Shown here: piece by piece, positions 11,143 through 21,835 of the stretch
Layout of the letters: the number at the start of each line of letters is the position of its first letter
Position numbering within the stretch: position 1 is the first letter of the stretch
Origin: Albifimbria verrucaria
Taxonomy: Eukaryota > Ascomycota > Sordariomycetes > Hypocreales > Stachybotryaceae
Reading direction: 5' to 3'
Length of the DNA: 64,000 nucleotides
Assembly (NCBI GenBank): GCA_020081605.1
Contig: JAHREC010000013.1
Coordinates: 558,001-622,000, forward strand
Position numbers and translations under genes: made by a program
Notes under the pieces: generated by a model
What the model saw: the letters and a program-made list of their open reading frames with translations, nothing else
What the model was told of the DNA's origin: nothing
The model's database searches: none

Positions 11143-13623
11143 ATGGACATAGACGCCTTCTCCGATGACGGTCTTGACAATCTCTCCGACGCAGCTCTTG
11201 AGGAAATCGACCGTCTCGCCATCCAGTTCACCCAAGCTCAAGCCCAGACCCAAGCTGAACGTGCTCAGCCAAGCCATACACCGCACCACCAGCAGCATAG
11301 TCAACCCCAGCTCCAGGATGAATACTCAAAGTATGCCTGGGAGGAGGACGATGACTTGGACACCGCAGAGGTGACCAACACTTCCGGCCTGCCTGTTACC
11401 AGACCCCTCGTCAACAAGCCCCTCCACCAGCAGCCGCAGCGCGTACACCAACAACTCCAACGACCCAATCCCCTCATCCAAACTCACAATGGAATCCTGC
11501 CATCTCTTCGACTGCTAAATCTACCACTACGGGACTGACCACGCGCCCCGCTTGCCCAGCGCCGCACCTCCCAGCAGCGCCAGCTTCAGCTCTCAACGAC
11601 TCCAGCATAACCCACCCGGTGTCACCCGACTCCAGTCGAGCCAATTCGCGAGGCCGCCGGTGCCGCAAAGTCGTTTCGGCCCCTCACAGGCTTCCCAAGC
11701 GCCCCCGGCGATATTGTCTCTGCCCTGCAACGGCGGGTTAGAGCTCTCGAATCGGACCTTGCCGCCGCGCGAGGCGAGGTGTCCATTATCCGCGCCAACA
11801 TTACTAAGGCACAGAAAGAGCATCAAGATGAGGTCACTTATCTCAAAAGGCTCACTTCTGAGCAGCTGGCCAAGCAAGAACGCATCGCCGAAGCGGCCGT
11901 CGTGGCAGAAAGCAACGCCAACACAGAGCTCGAGTTCCTCCGAAGTGACTTGCGCGAGGTTAATGACCGAGCACGGAGGAAGGATGCTGCTCCCGGCGCC
12001 ACAACGTCGGGTGCCGTGACACCGAAAAAGGCTGCCAAAACCTGGGGCATTGCCGACGGCTTCGATGACATGGATATTGCTTTCAGTCCGAGCAAAGGTC
12101 AGGGCCGGGCTAAAAATGCCGGCTCCGTCGCACTCAATGTCGGGGAGAGAACACCAAGCAAGGGCAAGCGTAAAAGACCCGCCATAGAAAGTCCTGGCAT
12201 GGCCCTGGACACTCATACCGGGGACAGGGCTATAGAAGAACATGACAAGGTAGCTGTAGCCTGGGACCCTTCCGAGGCTGCAGTTACCGCTCCCGCTCCG
12301 CTTCCATTTGATGTAATGAGTTTTCCATTCCAATCCTTGTGTCCCTTGTGGCTAATTCAGTCCAGTATCTCCCCTTGTACTGGACCACGGCGCTTTTCAT
12401 CAGCATCCTCCAACATTTGAGGTCTTGTCGCGGCTAGCCTTCGCCTCTGATCCTGACGTTTCTCTCTCTTCCGTGATTCTTCAAAGGCTCCCAGTAATGG
12501 GCCGCCCCGGTCGACCGTTGCAGTTGTTGGTCGACTTTGTAGAATTGGTAACCGCCATGTGGAAAAGATGCGTCGAAGAGGAATTCTGGGAGCCCATCAA
12601 GTACCTGGCCTCGCTCATCTCCTTCACGTTTGACCTCCATACCACTGCAGTGGCCTCAATCACCATAGCGTCTCTTGCTCCTGTCGCTCAGGCCACAGTC
12701 TTCAAGGTTGCCGAAGCCAGGCATCGCGTCCCAGACGGAGACCTGTCCAAGCACAGCATGTACAGCGTGCTTGACGAACACATTGACTCTGCTCATATCT
12801 TGTCATTGCTGCATACCTCCGTGCTCGCGTGTACAACCACCCCGGTTGACAATGATGACGCATCACGTTATGGGGCCGCAGACTTTTGGAAACTCATCAC
12901 CTTGGATACGGTGATGCTGTTGCTCACACCAAGGCAGACGCTCACTGATGTTGTTAGCATACTACATCTGCTTGCCATTTCAGCACTGCCAAACTCTATT
13001 GGCCCAATCACTGAAGACAAGGATGCACAATTCGTGGCAAGGCATGTTATTGAGAAGGTATCAGCCAGACTGACGGACTTCCTCGCCCTGCCAGCAGCCC
13101 GGAGCAGAGACGAAGAGTTCAATTTGCCGCACTACGGGCTTTAATTGCATTTGCTCAGTATCCGTTTGGAGCGATTCAGCTCGCAACCCACAACAATGCC
13201 TTGCCTCGTCTTGTGACGTGCCTCAGCACCTCAATTGATGCCTTGTACGACCAGTCCATCCCTCCTAGCATTCTATCTCCTTTGCCGGAGAACCTCAGCA
13301 CGGCGTCATATGGGTCTGGCTCCGAGTCCTCGCCTTCAGCCGAGCTCAGCCAAATCATCTCGCAATGCGTTCTCCTGATATACAAGCTTGTCACAGATCC
13401 AGTCACCGCAGACATGGTCGAGATCAGCCAAAAGTTGTCCATGGCCCATGGCGGCAGTCAACGCTACCTCCTCGCGCTTGTGAGGTTGACTTTTGCCGAG
13501 GAGGATCTGGTCATGGAGTCCGGCATCGACAATGACTTTGTTGAGGCGGCACATGAATTGCTGGAAATGGCAGTTACACCTGATGAGGGCGAGATTGTCA
13601 GTGCAGCATTTGGAACTGGTTAA
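11143..13623 (+). CDS. ATRIP/Rad26-like DNA damage checkpoint protein
   Basis: Likely partner of the ATR-type checkpoint kinase (ATRIP in animals, Ddc2 in yeast, Rad26 in fission yeast, UvsD in Aspergillus), recruiting it to RPA-coated DNA; nuclear. It starts MDIDAFSDDGLDNLSDAAL. Then come a Gln/Pro-rich segment, an acidic patch (WEEDDDLDTAEVTNTSG), a coiled coil from about residue 190 to 280, a KTWGIADGFDDMDIAF motif followed by basic SPSK/TPSKGKRKRP, and a long helical C-terminal domain beginning PPTFEVLSRLAF. One intron, 12313-12365, fits. The frame is lost five times: C runs 11470-11473, about 11548-11551, 11702-11706 and 12371-12374, and the T run near 13140. One base at each gives 810 residues. 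The assignment rests on architecture and my memory of the family, not on a catalytic motif. Confidence 0.72.
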
Positions 13624-13992
13624 GACTCGCTCGAGTCAAATATTGTATACTAGGGATATATCACGGTACATGGGTTTAATGATGGAAACTTATCAGACCG
13701 TCTTGTTGTCTTTTCAGTCATCAAATAAAAGCTTGAAACGACAATTTCCGCGCCAGTCTTCCATGCGTTGATTGCTTTCAAGATCATCCTTTTCAAAGCT
13801 GTGAATCACAATTACACTCACGGAAGCCGAACCCGTACCAAACAGTGTTCTTCAAAATAGTTGTATTTTACAGCCTAACAAACAGCAAGCCCAATCCCTA
13901 GAATTGATACTGATACAATCTATAACTTCATACCCAAGCCATCAACCCTTGTCTCGCCCAAAACACCAATGCCCAGTGGTAGTAGCACTGGC
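13624..13992. other. Convergent 3' flanks
   Basis: About 370 A/T-rich bases between two converging genes. There are several A-rich tracts (for example AATAAAAG near 13725) suitable for 3'-end formation. No gene seen. Confidence 0.55.
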
Positions 13993-14819
13993 TTACTTGA
14001 AGCTGACGTGGACGTGGTCCCTAGTGAATGTTAGCATCAATCTAGCACTTCTCGATATATGTTGCACATACCAGTGGTTGGCGGTCAGATCACCACGGTC
14101 CTCCATGGTGCGCCAGCTGGTCCAGGCCTTCTCCTTGTTCTTGTCGGTGCGGACGTCCCAGATGCGCTGGCCCCAGATGACGTACTTCAGTCTCAGGGTG
14201 CTGCGGTTCTTCATGACCCATTCGGCAATCTGTCTGCCGGACAGGGTAGCACGCTGCAAAGAAGAGATTGTTAGCATGTATAATTTACGTATCAGTTTGC
14301 AGGTAAGGTCACTTACGCCGCCACCATCAGCAATCATCAGATCGACAGCCATGCCGTTGCAGTGGTCAGAGGTGCTGCCCTTGGCGCAGTTACGCTTGCA
14401 GCCGATCTCGCGGACGCGGCCGGGGAAGGCCTTGACAATCTTCTTCGCGCTCGAGACGGAGACGGCCTTGCAAGCACCAACAGCAGGGTACTTGGGGCCT
14501 TGTAGCCGCCCCAGCCAAGGGCGGGCTTGTTGCAGCACTTCATCTGGCCGGGGCCGGGGCACTGGCCGGAGGTGGAGCTGCCGGCGCAGTCCGAGGTCCA
14601 GCGGCAGTTGCCGCTGCCGCCGGTGCCGCAGGTGGGCTTGGTGCAGCACTTCACATTGGCAGGGTCGCGGGGGCAGGCGCCCGAGATGGCGGTGCCGCCG
14701 GCCTTGGAGCAGGCGCTGGTGGTGAGGCAGACGCCGGCGCGGCCACTGGGGCCGTAGCAGGGCTCGTTGACCGCGGCCAGGGCCAGGGCCGGGAGCAGGA
14801 AGAAGGTCGAGAAACGCAT
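13993..14819 (-). CDS. Secreted Cys-rich protein with M15/VanY-like peptidase fold
   Basis: Exons are 14819-14317, 14253-14072 and 14020-13993 (minus). A signal peptide (MRFSTFFLLPALALAAVNEP) precedes two similar Cys-rich units of about 35 residues, each ending in a CC pair (NVKCCTKPTCG and QMKCCNKPALG). The C-terminal 130 residues carry SDHCNGMAVDLMIADGG and NHWDHVHVSFK. This H-x(n)-D ... H-x-H arrangement is the zinc-ligand pattern of M15 / D-Ala-D-Ala carboxypeptidase-type domains, known in bacterial secreted proteins and some fungal ones. QIAEWVM and YVIWGQRIWD between them also fit that group. The G run 14494-14497 has lost one base in exon 1; correction gives 237 residues. A peptidoglycan target is inference. 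A TATA-like element lies about 140 bases upstream. Confidence 0.75.
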
Positions 14820-17217
14820 GATGAGTGAGAGATGCGAAAGATCGAGATGTAAGGCTGGGAGTTGTCGAGGTCTGTTGAGTAGTAGAGGGCTGGGTGGAGC
14901 TGTTGGATGAGCCTGGCCTGGAAGAGAATGGGATCACCAACGGGGAAGGGGCCCCGATATTTATATCAAAATGTGTGACAACGTCGGGGAGTAATTTGAA
15001 CCATCGTGAGCCAGCCTTTCAACCGAATTACTTCGCCTCTCTTCCCCAGATGCTTTGTCCATCACCCCTGCATACTCTCCTCTCCAAACAACGCATCGTC
15101 ACGCTCCCCATCCGCCTCATCTACACCTTAATCTCGAGATTCTGCCTCTCCCGTGCACCGTCTGCTCTCGGGACACAATACGATTGGCCGCCCGCTCGCC
15201 GCAGCGCCGGGCTTGAGCTTGGGGGCGGGCATGGTTCTAGATGACCCGGCTGGTCGCACGGATCATCGCCCCAAGGATCGGCTCGTGGTGTGCTTCAGCT
15301 GAGAGAGGGCTGGGCAGGGTATGACCGGGGTTGTTGAGAGCCACGATGCAGGGGACCGGCAGCCCATCGAGGCTGTGGGCAGCGAACAAGTTGTAAGTGT
15401 GGGGAGAAGATCGGACGATGCATGCGGATATCGCAGAGATGGAGGTTTTGGGCAGGTGGTTCATCGCATGTCTTTCTCCTGGCGTCGACTTTGGGTAAGG
15501 TATTACTATCTCCAAGATGCTCCGTATTCAATGCGAAATGAGCACCTTGGGCTAGACTCTGTACAACCTGGTCACCGCATGTGCACGACGATTTTTCACG
15601 ATAATCCATGCACTTGACTCTTCTGTGTTCCCAAACACTGGGTTCTTGTCTAAGACAAGCTTAACATCACGGACAACTGTTTAATCAAGAGCCTAAATCA
15701 TAGCGTGTCTCTCAGCCTCAACCTAAAGTCTGACTCGAACGGACGGTTTCTGGAGCCTCGAAAACAAGTGCTAGAAAAGGGGGCTCTATCCTTGAATGAC
15801 AACCAACCCTCGTCATAAGCCTGCATATGTCAAATCTCCCACCCCACAAGGCTTCGAGGATCCCCTTAGCTCACATAAGGCAGACTGAAACCCCTAGAAC
15901 ATGTTAATGCCCAATGGAGTAAGTCTCACGACTGTCCAGAAACAGCAAGCAGACCGCATAGCTCGCTATCAATGCAACGTATTCCATGCAGTTTTCTTTT
16001 CTTCGTTTCGTTCACATGCAAGCACCCCGTTACAATCTTATTGTCAGGGTATCCTGCTTGTCCAGCATAGAGAGCGGAAAGAAAAGAAAAGAGCCTCAGC
16101 ACGTCTAGGGCTGACGCGCCCGTAATACGCGGGACAAAGATTAGCCCTAGCCCGTCCTTAATTACCACCATTCAAGCATCGTGTGATGCTCCTTTTTCCA
16201 AAGTGAAGTCGACAATTTCCACGGCTACGGAAAAGTGCACTTTTCCTTTCTGTTCCTGCATTGTGGCAGCGTCGCATGTGCCTGGAAGGGGGCTCATGAT
16301 GCCTTGATCGGGGGCAGCTGAAAGTTAGCTTGGGTAGCACTTTAGATTTGATATGCAGAGCGCTGCAGCCCTTATGCACCTTGTGTTCTATTTTTGCGCA
16401 AGTGAGATAATTGGCTCCGCGTTCACAGAGCCAAGGCATATCACGGTCGAGGGTCGAGAATGCTCCGCCTAGCTGAATCGGCCTTGACAAAGACCAGCCC
16501 GTGTAAATGTGCCGAAGCTATCATCACTTGTGAGCTAATTGAGGCTGAAGAAAATGATTGAACAAAGTCAATGCATATTTGCACAATGAGAAAAATTCCA
16601 ATCAAAGTGAATTAAAAAGAAAGAAAAAGAAGAAGACACGAGAAAGTAGTAACAAGTTGTCCAGCCGGACCACATGTCAGAGTTCTCAACGAAATGCCCC
16701 GGTCTCTAACATCACTATCCAAAATTCAACTCTTCTAAGCAACCTATCAAATCAGTAGCCTCGAATAAGACTTGTCGAAGATTATCAAATTGTCACAACA
16801 TCCCAAGTCTACTATCACAAGTCCAAGGAGTAAGATTGTCTCAATGAAAATTCGTATTCGCAACTATAATTCCAACATATGCTCCAACCAAACAACACTC
16901 CAAACCCTCCCTATGAAGAACAGAAAATTAAAATTATATGTTTAATGAAAAAAGAAAACACCAAAAAGCACCAATCATGTAAAAACTAAATACAGGTCGA
17001 AAGTTTGGTCCCCGAGGAGATCAAAATGAAGTATGTCATTCATCGTGCCACTCAAGTCATGTTTCCTTTTTCCAATTTGCTCATTGACTTTCTTTTTGAA
17101 ATAGAACATTCTTTTGCTCCGGAAGTGGTCATCCGCGCCCAAACACCGTCGTGAACCGCAATCTCATAGCGCCGTCTCGAAAATCCTCCTCTATGTCTGC
17201 ATATAAGCTCATCGTCC
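14820..17217. other. Intergenic, becoming A/T-rich
   Basis: About 2.4 kb. The first 140 bases are the promoter of the M15-like gene. Bases 15000-15650 have overlapping short frames on both strands without support. From 16540 to 17100 the sequence is strongly A/T-rich with A-rich stretches, and probably forms the 3' flank of the adhesin gene. No gene seen. Confidence 0.5.
14957..14966 (-). promoter_or_regulatory. TATA-like element before the M15-like gene
   Basis: The sequence ATATAAATAT, read on the minus strand, lies about 140 bases before the start codon at 14819, in otherwise G/C-rich DNA. The position is plausible for a TATA box given a leader of about 100 bases. No transcript start is known. 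Confidence 0.4.
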
Positions 17218-20200
17218 TCATTCGGGCAAGCCACCAAGCAAGCCACCAAGCAGACCAGTGCCGCCGGTCGTGCCGCCGGTAGTACCACCAAGCAGCCCGC
17301 CGGTCGTGTCGCCAAGCAACGGATCGGTCACACCGCCGGTCAGATCCCCGAGGGTTCCAGTCAAGTCACCAGTAGTTCCAGTTGTTCCGCCGGTCAGACC
17401 CCGATGGTTCCTGTCAAGTCACCGGTGGTTCCTGTCAAGTCACCAGTAGTTCCAGTTGTACCGCCGGTCAGACCCCGATGGTTCCTGTCAAGTCACCGGT
17501 AGTTCCACCAGTTGTACCGCCGGTCAGGCCGCCAAGCAGTCCACCAGTGGTGCCGCCCAGCAAGCCTCCAAGGATGTTCGTCAGGGCAGCAGTCAATGCT
17601 CCGACCAGAGACTCGGTCAGTGTCGTGGTCAGGCCTGGGACGGCATTTGACACAGCAGTAGTCAAGGCGCTTGTCACAGTTCCGGGCAAGTTGCCGACCG
17701 CCGTGCTCACAATGCCAGACAAGGCGGTAGTCAGCGTCTCGGGCAGGGTTCCAATAGCATTGTTAACTGTATCAGTCAAGGTATCCCTCAGTGTGGTTGG
17801 CAGAGTGCCCACGACGCCCTGTAAAGAGTTGGTCAAAGTGGTGGTCAGCTCCCAGGCAGGTCTCCGAGTGTGTCGGTGACAGCGCCTGTCACAGCATTAC
17901 CCAGAGCAGTCGTCAAGTCGCCGCTCAGTACCGTGGGCAAGTCACCAAGGAGATCGTCAAGACTGTCAGTTAACTCGCTGACCAAGGTATCGGGCAGTGT
18001 ATTCAGAATGCCGTTCACGGCGTCGGTGACGGCACCAGTGACACTGCCAGCCAGTTCTGTGGGTAAGTCGCCGAGCGCACCATTGACGGCCGTGTTCAAG
18101 GTATCGGTCAGTGTGGTGGGGAGGTCGCCGAGCGCATCACCAACGGCATCGGTCAAGGTGCCAGTCAAAGCAGTTGGCAGGTCACCGAGGATGCTCTGGA
18201 GAGTATCGGTCAAGGTGCCACTCAAGCTGGTAGTCAAGGCGCTGCCCAAGGTGTCGGTCAAGCCACTGGTCAACTCGCCAGCCAAGCCGCCCAAGGCATC
18301 GCCGACCGCGCCAGTCAGGGTGCTGGTGAGGTCGGCTGGGAGATCTCCAAGCAAGTCTCCGAGCAGAGTGTCCAATGTGGAGGACAAGGTGTCGCTCAAT
18401 GTGCCGGTCAGCGTGTTAAGCGCAGTGTTGACGGCACCAACAAAGTTGTCGGTCAAAGAACCAGCAAGGCCACCAAGCGCATTGTTCAAGACGCTGCTCA
18501 AGTTGTCGGTCAGGGGCCGGTAAGTGTGTCAGTTAAGGAGTCGAATGTGCCAGTCAGGAGTTGATCAGGTTGCTTGTGAGCTGGCCGGTCAAGGTGCTGG
18601 TCAGGTCATCGAGCGTGTCTTCCAGGCCACCGACCAAGCCGCTAACAATATCACCCAAGTTACCAGTCAAATCACCGGTCAAGCCGTCAAGCGTTGAGAC
18701 AAGGTTGCTTGTGAGGTTGCTCGTCAAGCCATCGAGGATACCACCAATGTCCGAAGACAGATTGTCAGTCAATTCACCAGTCAGGTCACCAAGGGAGCCA
18801 GTCAGGCCAGTAAGCAACTCCTGATGAGGTCGCCCAGGCTGCTGGTCAATCCGCCAGTAATACCGCCAACCGAATCAGTGAGGCCACCAACCAAGTCGCC
18901 AATGACATCTTCCAGGCTACCAGTCAAACCGTCAGTCAGGCCACCGATCGTGTTGTTCAGGCCGCCAACCAAGCCACCGAGAATATCATCCAGGTTTCCA
19001 GTCAGACCGTTGGTAAGGTTACCCAAGATTCCGCCCAGGTTGTCGGTCAGTTGGCTTGTCAGGCCACCAGTGATATCGCCAATTGTGTTGTTCAGGCTGC
19101 CAAGCAGGCCAGAAAGAATGTCATCCAGGTTGCCAGAAAGGCCATCAGTCAAACCACCCAAAATATCATCCAGATTTCCAGTCAAGCCGTTTGTCAAGTT
19201 GCCGAGGATGCCCCAAGGTTGTTGGTCAGGCCATTGGTCAGGCCGTCCGTGATACCGCCAAGTGTGTTGTTCAGATTGCCGAGCAAGTTCTGTAAGAGGT
19301 CACCCAATGTGCCAGTCAAGTCACCGCTCAAGCCGTTGGTAAGATCGCCAAGCGTGTTGTTCAAGCTTCCAAGCAGATTGCCGAGGATGTCGTCCAGGTC
19401 GTTAGTCAAGCCACTGGTGAGGTTACCAAGGACACCGCCCAGGTTGCCAGTTATTTCTTTCGTCAGGTCATCAGCCAGGTCACCAACTGTGCCGTTCAAA
19501 TTATTGAGCAAGTCGCGGATCAGGTCGCCCAAGCCACCGGCACCTGTCAAGCCGCCGATCGTAGCGTTCAAGTTTCCAATTGTTCCGTTCAGGTTGCCAA
19601 AAGTGCTGTTCAAATTACCGGCAAGGTTATCAATCTTGTCACTGAGTTCGTCCAGGAGATCTGAGATGTCGGGGCTGACGATACCGGTGGGGGTTGTACC
19701 GGTTCCGGTGGGAACAACGGAGCCAATAACGCTTCCAACTCCTCCGGTGACGCTGTTGATAACACTGTTGATAGCACTGGTAGGTACAACCGAGTTAAGA
19801 GCACTAGTAGGGATATCGCTTGGCAGGTCGAAGGGGTTGGGCCCGAGGAACTCGCCGGACTCCTCACCAAAGTCTGGGAATGGAATCACACCGGGGGCGT
19901 TCAGGAAGAACGGGATATTGGCTTCAGTGCCGTCCGTGTTATCGAAAAGTGGCAAGCCACCGGGAGTAGTAATCTTTAGCTGACACTGGCCTGGGCCAGC
20001 GAGAATGCACACAATTCGCATGGGGATGAACGAATTACCACCGGTTGTGAAGCTCGCGGTGCCAGCAGGACTCAAGGCCTGTCGCTTACGGCCATCGGTT
20101 GGTGAAGAAGCAACGGCAGCATTGGCTCTCCTAAAGTTGAAGATGGCATTGTTGCCTGTCCAGATATAGATGGCACCATTAACGCCAGGGCTCTCAACGT

Positions 20201-21835
20201 TGTAAGTGCCGCCGTCGCAAGCACGCAGGTAACCCTTCATATTGAAAGCCGACCTACTGGTGCCGGTGTATGGACCAAACCCTTCAGTACCGTTTGAAAC
20301 AGAAATAGGGTCAGCAGCACCGATCTGGCCAGGCTCCAGAGCGGAGATGGAACCGCTGGGGGGACGTAGTAACGGGCATTTTGCACACCAGCTGGTGAAT
20401 CAGCAGCAGGGCAGCCAGAGCTGGCGCTGGGACTAGGGCTGGAGCTGGTGTCGACGCTTGGGTTGAGACCTGCTGTGACGCTTGGGGTTGTGCTTGAGTT
20501 GACGCCGAGATTGGCACCTTCGGTGTTGCTTGGGGTGGCACTTGGAGTGATGCTCTCAGTACCAGTTGGGTTGAGATTCTGGATGATGCTGGGAGCGACG
20601 CTACCAGTGTTGGGTATAATAACCACAACAGGCCCAGCGCCGTGGTGGTTAGGAGGGAAGGTGACTCTAGGACCATCCGATACAGCACCAGGCAGGGTCA
20701 CAGTTCGAGTACGAGAATCTTCTCCAATAAGGCAGGCAACAGGAGTGGCTCCCGCAACGGGCTTGCCATGAGCGTCTGTAGGATAGAAGACAGTACGAGT
20801 GCTGTCACCACGGCCGACGGTATAAGTGGGCAGATGGTGGTCGTGCTCGTGCTCATGCTCGTGCTCGTGGCCGTGTCCCTTGTGATCTTCTTCATCATCA
20901 TCATATTTGCCGTTGCCGTGACCGTGCTTGCCTGAACCATTGCTTGAGCTTGAACCTTTGCCGTGACCGTGACCGATTGATGCTGCCTTGGTGATGACAG
21001 GGTAATGAGGATAGCCGTCTGTTGGGTCAGGGTCGCAGATGATGACAGTACCAGTGCAGACGTCACACTCTGGGTGGACAGTCTTGATAGTAGGATAGGG
21101 GTGATGATGCTTGGTCTTGGTCGTGATGTACTGAGCTGTGGTGGGTTCGTAGCAGAAGACAGTTCCCAGGCACTCATCGCACTCTGGGGCATATGTGGAT
21201 GTCACAGCCTTCTCCTGGCAGATGGGAAGGGTGAGTGTGACATAAGATATGTCTTCATGATGATGGTTGTGGAAGTCGCCCTTATTGTGGAAGGGATCGT
21301 CGTGATGAAGACCACCATCGTAGTAGCCATCGCCGTTGTGAGAGCCACCATTGTGGTAGCTATCGCCATTGTGAGAGACACCATTGTGGTAACCATCGCT
21401 ATGGGATCCATCATAGTGAGATCCATCGTAGTGGGATCCAGCATTACCAAAGCTGCCGCTGTGAAGACCATCGTTGTGAGACCAATCACTGTGGGATTCA
21501 GCATTGCTGAAGGCACCACTATGAAGACCATCACCGTGAGATCCATCGCCGTTATGCGATCCACCGTTGTGAAAAGGATCGCGAGTCGGAACGGCATCGT
21601 TGTTAAACAGCCCATTCTTATGGCCGCCATCGCCGTTATGCAACGCCCCCTTCGTCTTGAACAGCTCCTTCTGCTCACAGATCGTCCGACACGCGCCAAA
21701 CTCGAGATACTTGGTCGTCGTAACCTCCACCGTCACCACACGCTTCGGCCCCTCCTGGTGGCTGGCCATGGCCGGGGCCACGAGCATCGCGCCCAGGGCC
21801 GCAGCCTTGGCCCAGGCACCGGTGTTGGCACCCAT
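17218..21835 (-). CDS. Giant secreted mosaic adhesin with GLEYA-like domain
   Basis: About 1541 residues in one exon once eight single-base losses are allowed for (20358-20363, 19211-19214, near 18821, near 18557, 18513-18516, 17851-17853, 17473-17476, 17399-17402); 4618+8 bases divides by three. Order: signal peptide (residues 1-24, ending VAPAMA); His/Gly/Asp/Ser/Asn-rich repeats of SHNDG/SHYDG type (about 64-193); two Cys modules CDECLGTVFC and CDVCTGTVIIC (about 210-275); a GHGHGKG / HEHEHEHEHDHH stretch; a Ser/Thr-Pro linker; a GLEYA/PA14-like domain with AIYIWTGNNAIFNF and FIPMRIVCILAGPGQCQL (about 500-640); some 700 residues of Leu/Gly/Asn/Asp/Thr repeats such as GLTGNLDDILGGL; and a Gly/Thr tail ending GLLGGLPE. 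GLEYA domains occur in fungal wall adhesins. No GPI signal is seen at the C-terminus. I chose the Met at 21835 because it starts the signal peptide. Confidence 0.78.
17361..17508 (-). repeat. Tandem repeat, 74-base period
   Basis: Two nearly identical 74-base units start at 17361 and 17435, coding for Gly/Thr/Asp/Leu-rich sequence near the adhesin C-terminus. Each unit holds one broken C run (CCCC), so the natural period is probably 75 bases, or 25 codons. Confidence 0.75.
17520..19660 (-). repeat. Degenerate Leu/Gly/Asn/Asp protein repeat
   Basis: More than 2 kb encodes a hydrophobic-every-3-or-4 pattern. The upstream half, in the minus sense, is rich in NLDDILGG, NNTIGDLT and GLTGNL blocks, often with about a 15-residue period. 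The downstream half changes to TLTDTL, GDLPTTL and AVGDALG blocks. The two halves look like diverged families of one repeat. Confidence 0.7.
21255..21650 (-). repeat. His/Gly/Asp/Asn-rich repeats of the adhesin
   Basis: About 13 short related units of the form SHxDG or FHNGGSHNGDG occur in tandem, spelled at DNA level by recurring CCATCGxxGTGxGATCC-like words. The repeats end in HNHHHED. Such spacing of His, Asp and Asn suggests metal binding; this is inference. Confidence 0.75.

Noticed and set aside
17218..19660. CRISPR-like or satellite array
   Set aside because: The repeats are degenerate, protein-coding and not separated by unique spacers; the host is a fungus.
17382..19983. Long plus-strand Pro/Val/Ser-rich frames antisense to the adhesin
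   Set aside because: They mirror the Leu/Gly/Asp repeat codons of the minus strand; there is no signal peptide or splice logic, and the minus strand has a coherent full-length protein.
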